Shown one piece after another: positions 1 through 9,081 of a stretch of DNA of 9,083 nt. The DNA comes from an uncultured Sediminicola sp. (GTDB taxonomy: Bacteria > Bacteroidota > Bacteroidia > Flavobacteriales > Flavobacteriaceae), in assembly GCA_938039345.1 (NCBI GenBank), contig CALHVB010000141.1, positions 1 to 9,083 on the forward strand. Reading direction: 5' to 3'. The position numbers and the translations under genes were made by a program. The first letter of the stretch is position 1, and each line of letters opens with the position of its first letter. The notes under the pieces are model-generated. The model was not told the origin of the DNA. It worked only from the letters and a program-made list of their open reading frames with translations, and made no database searches.

Positions 1-1
1 A

Positions 2-1972
<1,971 letters not shown>

Positions 1973-1996
1973 ATAATAAAAAATAACAATAATTAC

Positions 1997-2031
1997 TGCC
2001 ACATCTTTATATAATGATGTGGCATTTTTTT
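1997..2031 (+). terminator. Intrinsic terminator after katG
   Basis: A perfect 9-bp stem, TGCCACATC (1997-2005) with GATGTGGCA (2016-2024), closes a 10-nt A/T loop and is followed at once by seven T residues (2025-2031). It begins 24 bp after the katG stop and ends 16 bp before the ankyrin gene start. This is a classic rho-independent terminator for katG. Any expression of the ankyrin gene from the katG promoter would need read-through. Confidence 0.9.
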
Positions 2032-2047
2032 ATACATTTATACTACT

Positions 2048-2527
2048 ATGGAAAAAGGAATAGATAATTTTTTTACGGCAATACGTATAGGAAGTTTAAG
2101 TGAAGTTAAAGTAATATTAGAAACCAATCCAAAATGGGTAAATAGTAAGGACCAAAGAGGTTCTACACCTTTAATTTTAGCCACGTATTATGAACAAGAA
2201 GAAATTGTAGACTTTTTATTGGAAAACGGAGCTATAATAGACGATAAAGATTCTTCTGGCAATACAGCGCTTATGGGAGTTTGTTTTAAAGGTTTTACAT
2301 CAGTAGCACAAAAACTAATAGAAAAAGGAGCAAATGTAAACGAAGCTAATGCCATGGGGGCAACTGGTTTAATTTATGCTGCTACCTTTAATAGGCAAGA
2401 TATAGCTAAATTATTATTAAAAAGTGGGGCAGATACAACAGCCAAGGATGCAAGAGGACACACGGCATTAGATCATGCTAAAATGCAAGGAACACCTGCA
2501 CTAATTGGTTTGTTGGAAAGAGTATAA
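2048..2527 (+). CDS. Ankyrin-repeat protein downstream of katG
   Basis: Protein of 159 residues made almost wholly of ankyrin repeats. A degenerate N-terminal cap (about residues 5-36, with SLSEVKVILETNP) is followed by repeats starting near residue 37 (RGSTPLILATYY), 70 (SGNTALMGVCFK) and 103 (MGATGLIYAATF), then a C-terminal cap (RGHTALDHAKMQG). Typical repeat ends such as LLENGAIID, LIEKGANVN and LLKSGADTT are visible. There is no signal peptide or membrane segment, so it should be cytoplasmic. The ATG at 2048 has no clear Shine-Dalgarno, which is normal in Bacteroidota. Ankyrin genes next to haem catalases are known: AnkB beside KatB in Pseudomonas aeruginosa and Cj1386 beside KatA in Campylobacter support full catalase activity. 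A similar role for this protein with KatG is inference. Ankyrin repeats alone only indicate protein binding. Confidence 0.9.
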   Translation: MEKGIDNFFTAIRIGSLSEVKVILETNPKWVNSKDQRGSTPLILATYYEQEEIVDFLLENGAIIDDKDSSGNTALMGVCFKGFTSVAQKLIEKGANVNEANAMGATGLIYAATFNRQDIAKLLLKSGADTTAKDARGHTALDHAKMQGTPALIGLLERV

Positions 2528-2575
2528 GTGCTTTTAGGGAAAAATAGATAGTAAATTTTAGATTGATAATTTTTT

Positions 2576-3424
2576 ATGTCTTTAAATAATAATAAAAATA
2601 TAATCCTACAGGGAAAACATAATAAACCAATATTAGTAGATGTTTTTGTAAATGATAGTATTAAAAATTTACCAATCGTAATTTTTTGTCATGGTTATAA
2701 AGGTTTTAAAGATTGGGGTTGTTGGGATTTAGCGGCTGAGGCTTTTGCAAATGCTGGCTTTTGTTTTGTAAAGTTTAATTTTTCACATAACGGAGGTACG
2801 GTAGAGCAACCTATAGATTTTCCTGATATGGAAGCTTTTGGTAACAATAATTATATAAAAGAGTTAGACGATTTAGAAATGGTCATAGATTGGCTTATAA
2901 GTTCTGAATTTAACTACAGTAAAAACGTTAATACCAATAAAATAACCTTAATAGGACACTCTAGAGGTGGCGGAATAGTTACTTTAAAAGCTTATGAAGA
3001 TAAGCGTATTGCTAATGTAATATCTTGGGCAGGAGTAAGCGATTATGCTTCTAGATTTGGTGCTGAAGATGAGATTAAGCAGTGGAAAAAAGATGGTGTA
3101 AAGTATATAGTTAATGGGAGAACAAAACAAAAAATGCCCCATTTTTATCAGTTTTACGAGAATTTTAAAGCAAACGAAGCTAGATTAAATATTAAGAATG
3201 CTGCGAGTAATTTAAAAGTGCCTCATTGTATTATTCATGGCGATAATGATACATCTGTTGCTATGCAAGAAGGAAAAAATATTCATAGTTGGAATCCTAA
3301 TAGTGAGTTTGTTATAATACCCAATGCAAATCATGTTTTTGGAGGAAAGCATCCTTGGGAGCAAACAACATTACCTAATCATTTACAAGAAGTAATAGAA
3401 AAGAGTATTGCATTTATAAAATGA
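2576..3424 (+). CDS. Alpha/beta-fold hydrolase (serine hydrolase, substrate unknown)
   Basis: A 282-residue cytoplasmic protein with no signal peptide, of the size of a single-domain alpha/beta hydrolase. An oxyanion-hole-type motif, HGYKGFKDWG, lies near residues 39-48. The nucleophile elbow GHSRGGG places the catalytic Ser at 129. HGDNDTSV near the C-terminus supplies the acid, most likely Asp225 by the usual HGxxDxxV pattern, and NANHVFGG supplies His253. The triad is complete, so esterase, lipase-like or peptidase-like activity is expected, but the substrate cannot be read from the sequence. A cap-like insertion with many charged and aromatic residues lies at about 150-205, between strand 6 and the acid. 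The ATG start is 48 bp after the ankyrin gene. The stop overlaps the next start as ATGA, so the pair is probably one operon. Confidence 0.9.
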   Translation: MSLNNNKNIILQGKHNKPILVDVFVNDSIKNLPIVIFCHGYKGFKDWGCWDLAAEAFANAGFCFVKFNFSHNGGTVEQPIDFPDMEAFGNNNYIKELDDLEMVIDWLISSEFNYSKNVNTNKITLIGHSRGGGIVTLKAYEDKRIANVISWAGVSDYASRFGAEDEIKQWKKDGVKYIVNGRTKQKMPHFYQFYENFKANEARLNIKNAASNLKVPHCIIHGDNDTSVAMQEGKNIHSWNPNSEFVIIPNANHVFGGKHPWEQTTLPNHLQEVIEKSIAFIK

Positions 3425-4194
3425 GTCAGCAATTAGAAATAGCATTAGTACAAACCAATTTGGTCTGGGAAAACCCAGTAGCAAATAGGATGCATTTTTC
3501 AGAAAAGATAAAAGAGATAACTGCTAAGGTAGACCTTATTATTCTTCCAGAAATGTTTACTACAGGGTTTACCATGACTCCAGAAAATATTGCAGTAGAA
3601 GAAGGGCAAAAAACATTAGATTGGATGTTGTTAATGGCAAAAGAAAAACAAGCAGCCATTGCAGGAAGCATTTCTTTTAATGATAATAATGTTTATAGCA
3701 ATAGGTTATTTTTTGTGCAGCCTAATGGAACTTATTCTTTTTATGATAAGCGACATACGTTTACATTAGCCGGAGAGGATAAAGTATATAAGAAAGGACA
3801 AAAAAAGTTAGTAGTAGATTATAAAGGGTTTAAAATATGCCCTTTAATATGTTACGATTTACGTTTTCCTGTTTGGGCAAGAAATACCCAAGATTACGAT
3901 GTTTTATTGTATGTAGCTAATTGGCCTAAAGCTAGGGTGCTTGCTTGGGATACATTGTTAAAAGCAAGAGCCATTGAGAATATGGCTTATGTAGTAGGAG
4001 TAAATAGAGTGGGGATAGATTATAATAAGTATGAATATCCAGGCCACTCGGCAGTATATACTAGTTTAGGAGAACAATTGGTTTTTTCTAAAGAAGAAAC
4101 AATAGTATACGCTACACTAGAAAAAAAGCATATTAATGAAACCCGAAATAGGTTTCGATTTTTAGAAGACAAAGATGCTTTTAATTTACTATAG
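3421..4194 (+). CDS. Nitrilase-superfamily amidohydrolase, omega-amidase (YafV/Nit2)-like
   Basis: A 257-residue carbon-nitrogen hydrolase, almost the same length as E. coli YafV (256). The Glu-Lys-Cys triad is visible: Glu44 in LPEMFTTGF, Lys110 in YDKRHTF and Cys144 in ICYDLRFP. The C-terminal NRFRFLEDKDAF matches the tail typical of the YafV-type branch. Members hydrolyse omega-amides such as 2-oxoglutaramate or 2-oxosuccinamate, the by-products of glutamine or asparagine transaminases, including those ending methionine salvage. Omega-amidase is therefore the best guess, but the exact substrate is inferred. No signal peptide is seen. The ATG lies inside the end of the preceding hydrolase gene (ATGA), pointing to translational coupling. 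The 3' end overlaps the convergent lipoprotein gene by 14 bp. Confidence 0.92.
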   Translation: MSQQLEIALVQTNLVWENPVANRMHFSEKIKEITAKVDLIILPEMFTTGFTMTPENIAVEEGQKTLDWMLLMAKEKQAAIAGSISFNDNNVYSNRLFFVQPNGTYSFYDKRHTFTLAGEDKVYKKGQKKLVVDYKGFKICPLICYDLRFPVWARNTQDYDVLLYVANWPKARVLAWDTLLKARAIENMAYVVGVNRVGIDYNKYEYPGHSAVYTSLGEQLVFSKEETIVYATLEKKHINETRNRFRFLEDKDAFNLL

Positions 4195-4200
4195 TAAAAG
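4178..4200. other. Short dyad at the convergent gene junction, possible weak bidirectional terminator
   Basis: The arms CTTTTA (4178-4183) and TAAAAG (4195-4200) are complementary. Inside them is a 14-bp perfect palindrome, TTTACTATAGTAAA (4185-4198). The dyad spans the stop codons of both the + strand amidase gene and the - strand lipoprotein gene. The stems are almost all A/T and the U-tracts are short, so termination here would be weak. No better terminator is visible between these convergent genes. Confidence 0.3.
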
Positions 4201-5797
4201 TTTCATCTAATTCCCAATTGGCACGTACTTCTATAAGTTTAGGGTAATGACTTACCTTTTCTGGCTGTAGGTTTTTAATGTAGTTACCAGTATCCCATTT
4301 TCCATTTTTATTTTCGTCAAAAATTACACGAACACGATAACTCGTTGGATTAATATAGTTGAATATTATAGGTTCTGCTTTGGTGGTATATACTTCACTT
4401 TTAACTTCTCCTTTTTCTGTGGTTAGTTGCACAATCATAGGGTAGCTAACATTACCGTTTATATTTAGTGTAAGATTACCAAAATCTGCATAACTCTTAG
4501 TAGAAAGGTTAAAAATAATAGAATCGTTTTCTGTATTAAAAAAATCTTGCACTGCACCAGGAAATATATCCATCGCATATTCTTCGTTTGGTAATACTTC
4601 AAAATTTAGATTTACCCTATTTTCCACACTATCCAATATCATATTAAAAGCTACAGGAATAGAATCTTTATTTATTAATTTAATTTTAGAAGAATCAATA
4701 GCTACAATAGGTGTGTTAGCACTAATAAAAAGAGGCTCTGTAAAACTTAAAACTCCGTTTTGGTTGGGTACAAGTCTAAGAGAATCTGTTTCAACTTTTT
4801 TACGACTTTTAACGGTGAAGGTATCTATTGTTTTTTCGTAATCGTTGGTGATTTTAAATATAATAGAATCCATCTCAAAAGGAGTAAACCAATAATTAAG
4901 GGTGTCCTTTTTCGGTTCTTTGGTAATAATTGTTCGTACGGTATCTGGTAATTGTGTTATAGGCTCTATTTTAATATTATCACCAACCCCCTGATAACCA
5001 AAAATAATTTTATTTTTTGCTGCAAAATTAGGAACAGAAATACTATAGTCTGGAATTTCCTTAAACATAGTTAGTAAGTAAATAGAGTCTGTTGGTAAAG
5101 TAATAGTATCTGTTGTAAACCCTATTTTATCTAGATTTTGGTCAAATATGTTATTTTTACTTTCGTCTTTTATAGCAAACATTCTATATTTTCCGGCTTT
5201 TAAGTTTTTAAGACTAAAAATAGTAGTACTATCAAGTGTGTTAGTAATATAGTTTGGAGGTCTTTTATAAATAGTAGAATCTGTGTAAGTACTATCAATC
5301 TCATAAAGCATTACACTTATAAATTCATCAGCTTCTCTATTAAAACCGTCTATTACTACACCAGACACTTCAAGAGAATCTATATAGCTACCTGTAGAAA
5401 AAACATAGGTTAAAAAACTATTAGGGTTTCCTTCATTATTATCAACAATGCTTTGTCCAAAATTAAAGGTATAGGTAGTATTATCTTTTAGAGTATCTTT
5501 TATGGTAATTTCTATGTATTTGCTAGCTGTTCCTTGTGGGGTAATTAAAGGTGCATATTGTAATGGAGGAGAAACAATAAGTTGTTCTTGTACATCTTTT
5601 AATTTTATATACTCATCAAAATAAAGACGTATTTTTTTAGCATTAAAATTAGTAGATAAATTCTCAGGTACAGATTTCATAAGTACAGGAGGGATAATGT
5701 CTTTTTCTCCACCACTAGGGTTACCTCTTCTTGCACATTGCGTTAGAGCAGTAATTATTAAAACCAAAAATAAGGAGCCTAAAATACGTTGAATCAT
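4181..5797 (-). CDS. Ig-like (SbsA-type) domain lipoprotein, Bacteroidota family
   Basis: A 538-residue envelope protein. The N-terminus is a lipoprotein signal: a short basic start, a hydrophobic stretch (about residues 5-18) and a lipobox LTQC with Cys21. The residues after Cys (ARRGNPSGG) are not acidic, so the acidic surface-export signal known from flavobacterial lipoproteins is not seen. An SbsA-like Ig domain covers about residues 33-136, from PPVLMKSVPENLSTNF to the TYVFSTG closing strand. The rest is beta-rich. Two acidic loops resemble Ca-binding DxNxNGxxD motifs: DESKNNIFD (211-219) and DENKNGKWD (494-502); each follows a strand and sits in a repeated small beta-domain context. Proteins with this architecture are widespread in Bacteroidota but their role is not established. 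A periplasmic or outer-membrane structural role is inference. The gene starts 52 bp after comF on the same strand. Confidence 0.85.
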   Translation of the reverse strand: MIQRILGSLFLVLIITALTQCARRGNPSGGEKDIIPPVLMKSVPENLSTNFNAKKIRLYFDEYIKLKDVQEQLIVSPPLQYAPLITPQGTASKYIEITIKDTLKDNTTYTFNFGQSIVDNNEGNPNSFLTYVFSTGSYIDSLEVSGVVIDGFNREADEFISVMLYEIDSTYTDSTIYKRPPNYITNTLDSTTIFSLKNLKAGKYRMFAIKDESKNNIFDQNLDKIGFTTDTITLPTDSIYLLTMFKEIPDYSISVPNFAAKNKIIFGYQGVGDNIKIEPITQLPDTVRTIITKEPKKDTLNYWFTPFEMDSIIFKITNDYEKTIDTFTVKSRKKVETDSLRLVPNQNGVLSFTEPLFISANTPIVAIDSSKIKLINKDSIPVAFNMILDSVENRVNLNFEVLPNEEYAMDIFPGAVQDFFNTENDSIIFNLSTKSYADFGNLTLNINGNVSYPMIVQLTTEKGEVKSEVYTTKAEPIIFNYINPTSYRVRVIFDENKNGKWDTGNYIKNLQPEKVSHYPKLIEVRANWELDETFTIVN

Positions 5798-5849
5798 GGT
5801 ATAAAAAGTCTATTTAGCAAAGAAACGACTAATTTACAGAATTGCGAAG

Positions 5850-6563
5850 TTATGGCACTACTGCCATAGAAGTAATATAGATATTTTTTGTTTCTTTTAA
5901 CACATTTGCGCAGGCTTCCATGGTAGCGCCAGTAGTTATAATATCATCTACAAGCAATATTGTTTTGTTTTTTATGATTTCTTGGTTTGTTATTGTAAAA
6001 ACTTCTTTTGTGCTTAGCCATCTGTTAAGTCTTCCTTTTTTCGTTTGTGTTTTATTGTCTTTGGTTTTAATTAAGCAATTGTCTAAAAAAGTGGTATTTA
6101 AATGATGTGCTAATTGTTTTCCAAATAAAGTTACTTGGTTATAACCTCTTTTTTTTAATTTGTTTTTGTGTAATGGAACAGGTATAATATAATCTATATC
6201 TGTAAGTATATTTTCTTCTTTTAATAATTGTCCATACCAATCTCCCAAAAGCACACCTATTTCTTCTCTGTTTTTATATTTTAATTGATGAATAAGATTC
6301 ATTACAATGCTGTTTTTTGTGTAAAAAAGAAAGGAACTCGCTTTTTTTACGTCTATTTTACCATAAAAAACACGGTCAACAGGGTTGTTTTTAATAAAAT
6401 TATACTCGGTGAGTGGTAACTGATTTCGACAAACGGTGCATAATAATCGTTCACCTCTGTATAAAAAGGTATTACATCCAAAACAGCCCCTAGGTACTAG
6501 GATTGTGTTAATATCATTTAGTATATTTGGTAGCTTAGAGTACAACAAATCTGATAAAACCAA
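5850..6563 (-). CDS. comF: ComF-family phosphoribosyltransferase-like protein
   Basis: A 237-residue double-domain protein. An N-terminal zinc finger has Cys27-x2-Cys30 and Cys42-x2-Cys45 in PRGCFGC...LLCTVC. It is followed by the conserved VPLHKNKLKKRGYNQ segment and a type I phosphoribosyltransferase PRPP loop, LLVDDIITTGAT (Asp206, Asp207 and residues 210-214). Length and order match ComF, which in transformable bacteria is a cytoplasmic protein needed for DNA uptake or processing. The family is also common in bacteria not known to be competent, so competence is not shown. The start is uncertain: an in-frame stop lies 7 codons upstream of the TTG at 6563, no ATG occurs before about residue 88, and the zinc finger needs residues from about 14 on. 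TTG (or one of the TTG pair at codons 6-7) must be used. The gene is divergent from the coiled-coil gene and probably leads the lipoprotein gene. Confidence 0.9.
   Translation of the reverse strand: MVLSDLLYSKLPNILNDINTILVPRGCFGCNTFLYRGERLLCTVCRNQLPLTEYNFIKNNPVDRVFYGKIDVKKASSFLFYTKNSIVMNLIHQLKYKNREEIGVLLGDWYGQLLKEENILTDIDYIIPVPLHKNKLKKRGYNQVTLFGKQLAHHLNTTFLDNCLIKTKDNKTQTKKGRLNRWLSTKEVFTITNQEIIKNKTILLVDDIITTGATMEACANVLKETKNIYITSMAVVP
6503..6529 (+). promoter_or_regulatory. Candidate promoter for the coiled-coil gene, inside comF
   Basis: TATATTTG (6522-6529) matches the Bacteroidota -7 consensus TAnnTTTG. A TTG at 6503-6505 could serve as the -33 element, though the 16-bp spacing is shorter than the usual ~19. 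It lies about 63 bp before the ATG at 6593 and inside the 5' coding part of comF, because the gap between the divergent genes is only 29 bp. A chance match in AT-rich DNA is possible. Confidence 0.35.
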
Positions 6564-6592
6564 GTTATTAAATAGACCTACTTACTAAATAG

Positions 6593-7483
6593 ATGGAAGC
6601 TCAAGATACTAAATTTAACTATAAGATAATCCTAGCGGCATTGGTAGCTGTTATTATAGGCTTGCTTATTGCGTTTTATTTTAGTTATGCCCAGTCTCAA
6701 AATCAAATTATTTATTTAGAAGAAGAAAAAGCCTTATTAGTTAAAGATCTTACCTTATTACGAACAGAAGTAGATCGTTTGGCGGCTTTGGATGAGGTAA
6801 ATGAAATAGAGCTTCAGGATTCTAGATACGAAGTGCAAAAATTATTAGATTCTGTAGGGAAGTTAAGTTTTACAGTTGCAAAATTATCAGAATATAAAGA
6901 AGAATTACGAAAGTTAGAAGCTAAGCACGATAGTTTAAAGCTAAAAAATAATTTCTTAAAGTATAACAATTCTGTTCTTTCTAACAAATATGAGGCAACA
7001 AAGAAAAAGATAAAAGGATTACAAGGAAGTAAGCGTATTAAAGAAGAAACAGGTGCCTTATTAGAAAGACAAAAAGTTAGTAAACCTAAGATAAAAGAAT
7101 ATTTAAAACTTAACGGAATAGAGGCTACAGGTTTTAGAATACGTGGAGCAGGAAGACCTATTAGAACAAATAAAGCTTCGGCAATATCTAAGCTTAGGGG
7201 TTGTGTTACCATTGTAGGTAGCACATCTAAAAAGCAAGAAGAGCGTATTCTTTATTTGCAATTTTTAGATCCTAATAAAAAGGTAATAGAAGATAAAACA
7301 AATACTATTAGTGTTAATGGTAATACTTACAGTAAAAGAGTAGTGCTTATATTTATAGAGCACGAGTTTAATGTATGTGATTATATTTCTGTGCCAGAAG
7401 GTTCATTAAACGAGGGAACATATACACTTAATGTGTTCGAAGAAGAAAAATTACTCATTAGTACCGAATTTCTACTAAAATAA
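6593..7483 (+). CDS. Membrane-anchored coiled-coil protein of unknown function
   Basis: A 296-residue protein with no function I can name. A short N-terminus with Lys8 and Lys11 precedes one hydrophobic membrane span (about 11-31, IILAALVAVIIGLLIAFYF), so the bulk probably faces the periplasm as a type II single-span protein. Residues about 36-155 are rich in Glu, Lys and Leu with heptad spacing and form a long coiled coil. From about 170 to the end comes a compact beta-rich domain (LKLNGIEATGFRIRG, GCVTIVGS, ILYLQFLDPNKKVI, YTLNVFEEEKLL). The LQFLDPNKKVI segment resembles the C-terminal domain of flavobacterial proteins often labelled 'chromosome partitioning protein ParA', but there is no Walker A motif or ATPase here, so that label would be wrong. 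It starts 29 bp from divergent comF and ends 37 bp before glyS. Confidence 0.8.
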   Translation: MEAQDTKFNYKIILAALVAVIIGLLIAFYFSYAQSQNQIIYLEEEKALLVKDLTLLRTEVDRLAALDEVNEIELQDSRYEVQKLLDSVGKLSFTVAKLSEYKEELRKLEAKHDSLKLKNNFLKYNNSVLSNKYEATKKKIKGLQGSKRIKEETGALLERQKVSKPKIKEYLKLNGIEATGFRIRGAGRPIRTNKASAISKLRGCVTIVGSTSKKQEERILYLQFLDPNKKVIEDKTNTISVNGNTYSKRVVLIFIEHEFNVCDYISVPEGSLNEGTYTLNVFEEEKLLISTEFLLK

Positions 7484-7508
7484 ATTACTCCGTTTTAGGC
7501 TAAAATTC

Positions 7509-7516
7509 TATTTTTG
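7509..7516 (+). promoter_or_regulatory. Candidate -7 box of glyS promoter, near-leaderless
   Basis: TATTTTTG matches the Bacteroidota -7 consensus TAnnTTTG and ends only 4 bp before the glyS ATG at 7521. Transcription usually starts several bases after this box, so the message would begin at or very near the start codon. No good TTG -33 element is visible; TTA at 7485-7487 is the best candidate at about 21 bp spacing. Confidence 0.5.
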
Positions 7517-7520
7517 CCAC

Positions 7521-9065
7521 ATGGCAAAACAAGAAGATAAGTTTAAGAAGGTAATATCGCACGCAAAAGAGTATGGATATGTGTTTCAATCTAGTGAAAT
7601 ATATGATGGCTTAAGTGCAGTTTACGATTATGCTCAGAATGGTGTTGAGTTAAAAAACAACATAAAAGAGTATTGGTGGAAAGCAATGGTACAAATGAAT
7701 GATAATATTGTTGGTATAGATTCTGCAATATTTATGCACCCAACCATATGGAAAGCATCGGGCCACGTAGATGCTTTTAATGATCCTCTTATAGACAATA
7801 AAGATTCTAAAAAAAGATATAGAGCAGATGTTCTTATAGAAGATTATGTTGCTAAAATTGAAGCTAAAATAGAGAAAGAAGTAACTAAAGCGGCAAAACG
7901 TTTTGGAGATGCTTTTGATAAAGAGCAATTTATAGCAACAAACCCAAGAGTAGTTGCAAATAAGGAAAAAATAACAGCGATATTAAGCCGTATGGGTAAG
8001 TCTTTAGAAGCAGAAGATTTAGCCGATGTTAAGGCTTTAATTGAAGAGTTAGAGATTGTTTGCCCTGTATCGGGTTCTAAAAACTGGACAGATGTTAAGC
8101 AGTTTAACTTAATGTTTGGAACAAAATTAGGCGCTTCGGCAGATAGTGCTATGGATTTGTATTTAAGACCAGAAACAGCGCAAGGTATATTTGTAAATTT
8201 TTTAAACGTTCAGAAAACAGGGCGTATGAAAATACCTTTTGGAATAGCACAAATAGGAAAAGCATTTAGGAATGAGATTGTGGCCAGACAATTTATTTTC
8301 CGTCAGCGCGAGTTTGAACAAATGGAAATGCAATTCTTTATTCGCCCTGGTTCTCAAAAAGAGTGGTACGACACTTGGAAAGAAACAAGAATGAAATGGC
8401 ATAACTCGCTTGGAATGGGAGCTGAAAATTACCGTTTTCATGATCATGATAAATTAGCACATTATGCAGATGCTGCAGCTGATATAGAGTTTAAATTCCC
8501 GTTCGGATTTAAAGAGTTAGAAGGAATCCACTCTAGAACAGACTTTGATTTAAGTAGTCATGAGGAATATTCGGGTAAAAAAATACAGTATTTTGATCAT
8601 GAAATAAATGAAAGTTATGTGCCTTATGTTTTAGAAACATCTATTGGGGTGGATCGTATGTTCTTAGCAGTTTTTTCTAATTCTTTAGTAGATGAAGAGC
8701 TAGAAAATGGTAGTACAAGAACGGTGCTTAAATTACCAGCAGTACTAGCGCCTACAAAAGCTGCTGTTTTTCCATTAGTTAAAAAAGATGGATTGCCAGA
8801 TTTAGCAAAAGAAATTATAGACGATTTAAAATGGGATTTTAAAGTTACTTATGATGAAAAGGATGCTGTAGGTCGCCGTTACAGGAGGCAAGATGCTTTA
8901 GGAACTCCTTTTTGTATTACCGTAGATCACCAAACATTAGAAGATAAAACAGTTACTATACGCCATAGAGATTCTATGGAGCAAGAACGTGTAGCTATAA
9001 GTGATTTAAAAAGTATTATAGACAATGCAGTTAATGTTAAGAATTGGTTGCAGAAAATGAAATAG
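7521..9065 (+). CDS. glyS: Glycyl-tRNA synthetase, dimeric (alpha2) class II type
   Basis: Charges tRNA-Gly with glycine in the cytoplasm. It is the single-chain, eukaryote/archaea-like form rather than the alpha2beta2 GlyQ/GlyS pair of most Proteobacteria. At 514 residues it is complete. The N-terminal region has the typical SSEIYDGLSAVYDYAQNG (about 24-41). RPETAQG (216-222), the motif 2 region KAFRNEI (247-253) with RQREFEQME (261-269), EGIHSRTDFDL (334-344) and motif 3 ETSIGVDR (372-379) make up the catalytic core. The anticodon-binding domain covers about 405-514, with RYRRQDALGTPFCITVD. Where Thermus-type enzymes have a CPxCG zinc-like motif, this one has CPVSG at 181-185, with one Cys lost. 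The ATG at 7521 gives the usual MAKQEDKFKK start. It is likely transcribed from its own promoter, though the coiled-coil gene ends only 37 bp upstream. Confidence 0.97.
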   Translation: MAKQEDKFKKVISHAKEYGYVFQSSEIYDGLSAVYDYAQNGVELKNNIKEYWWKAMVQMNDNIVGIDSAIFMHPTIWKASGHVDAFNDPLIDNKDSKKRYRADVLIEDYVAKIEAKIEKEVTKAAKRFGDAFDKEQFIATNPRVVANKEKITAILSRMGKSLEAEDLADVKALIEELEIVCPVSGSKNWTDVKQFNLMFGTKLGASADSAMDLYLRPETAQGIFVNFLNVQKTGRMKIPFGIAQIGKAFRNEIVARQFIFRQREFEQMEMQFFIRPGSQKEWYDTWKETRMKWHNSLGMGAENYRFHDHDKLAHYADAAADIEFKFPFGFKELEGIHSRTDFDLSSHEEYSGKKIQYFDHEINESYVPYVLETSIGVDRMFLAVFSNSLVDEELENGSTRTVLKLPAVLAPTKAAVFPLVKKDGLPDLAKEIIDDLKWDFKVTYDEKDAVGRRYRRQDALGTPFCITVDHQTLEDKTVTIRHRDSMEQERVAISDLKSIIDNAVNVKNWLQKMK

Positions 9066-9081
9066 TATTTTAAAATACTAT
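9062..9081. other. AT palindrome overlapping the glyS stop, possible truncated terminator
   Basis: A 20-bp perfect palindrome of almost pure A/T covers the glyS TAG stop (9063-9065). As RNA it could fold into an 8-bp stem with a TTAA loop. A T-tract, if one exists, would lie beyond the window, so termination cannot be judged. Confidence 0.3.

Noticed and set aside
5798..5849. Possible promoter TTTCTTTG (minus strand) in the gap before the lipoprotein gene
   Set aside because: It misses the conserved A of TAnnTTTG and has no clear -33 element; co-transcription with comF over 52 bp is as likely.
6814..7224. 136-codon minus-strand frame inside the coiled-coil gene
   Set aside because: Its Leu/Ser/Phe-rich translation is what an antisense reading of a Lys/Glu/Leu coiled coil gives; no domain or start signal supports it.
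6593..7483. ParA-like chromosome partitioning protein
   Set aside because: There is no Walker A or other ATPase motif; the protein is a membrane-anchored coiled coil with a beta domain.
8202..8447. 81-codon minus-strand frame inside glyS
   Set aside because: It lies wholly within the conserved synthetase core, and its translation shows no recognisable feature.
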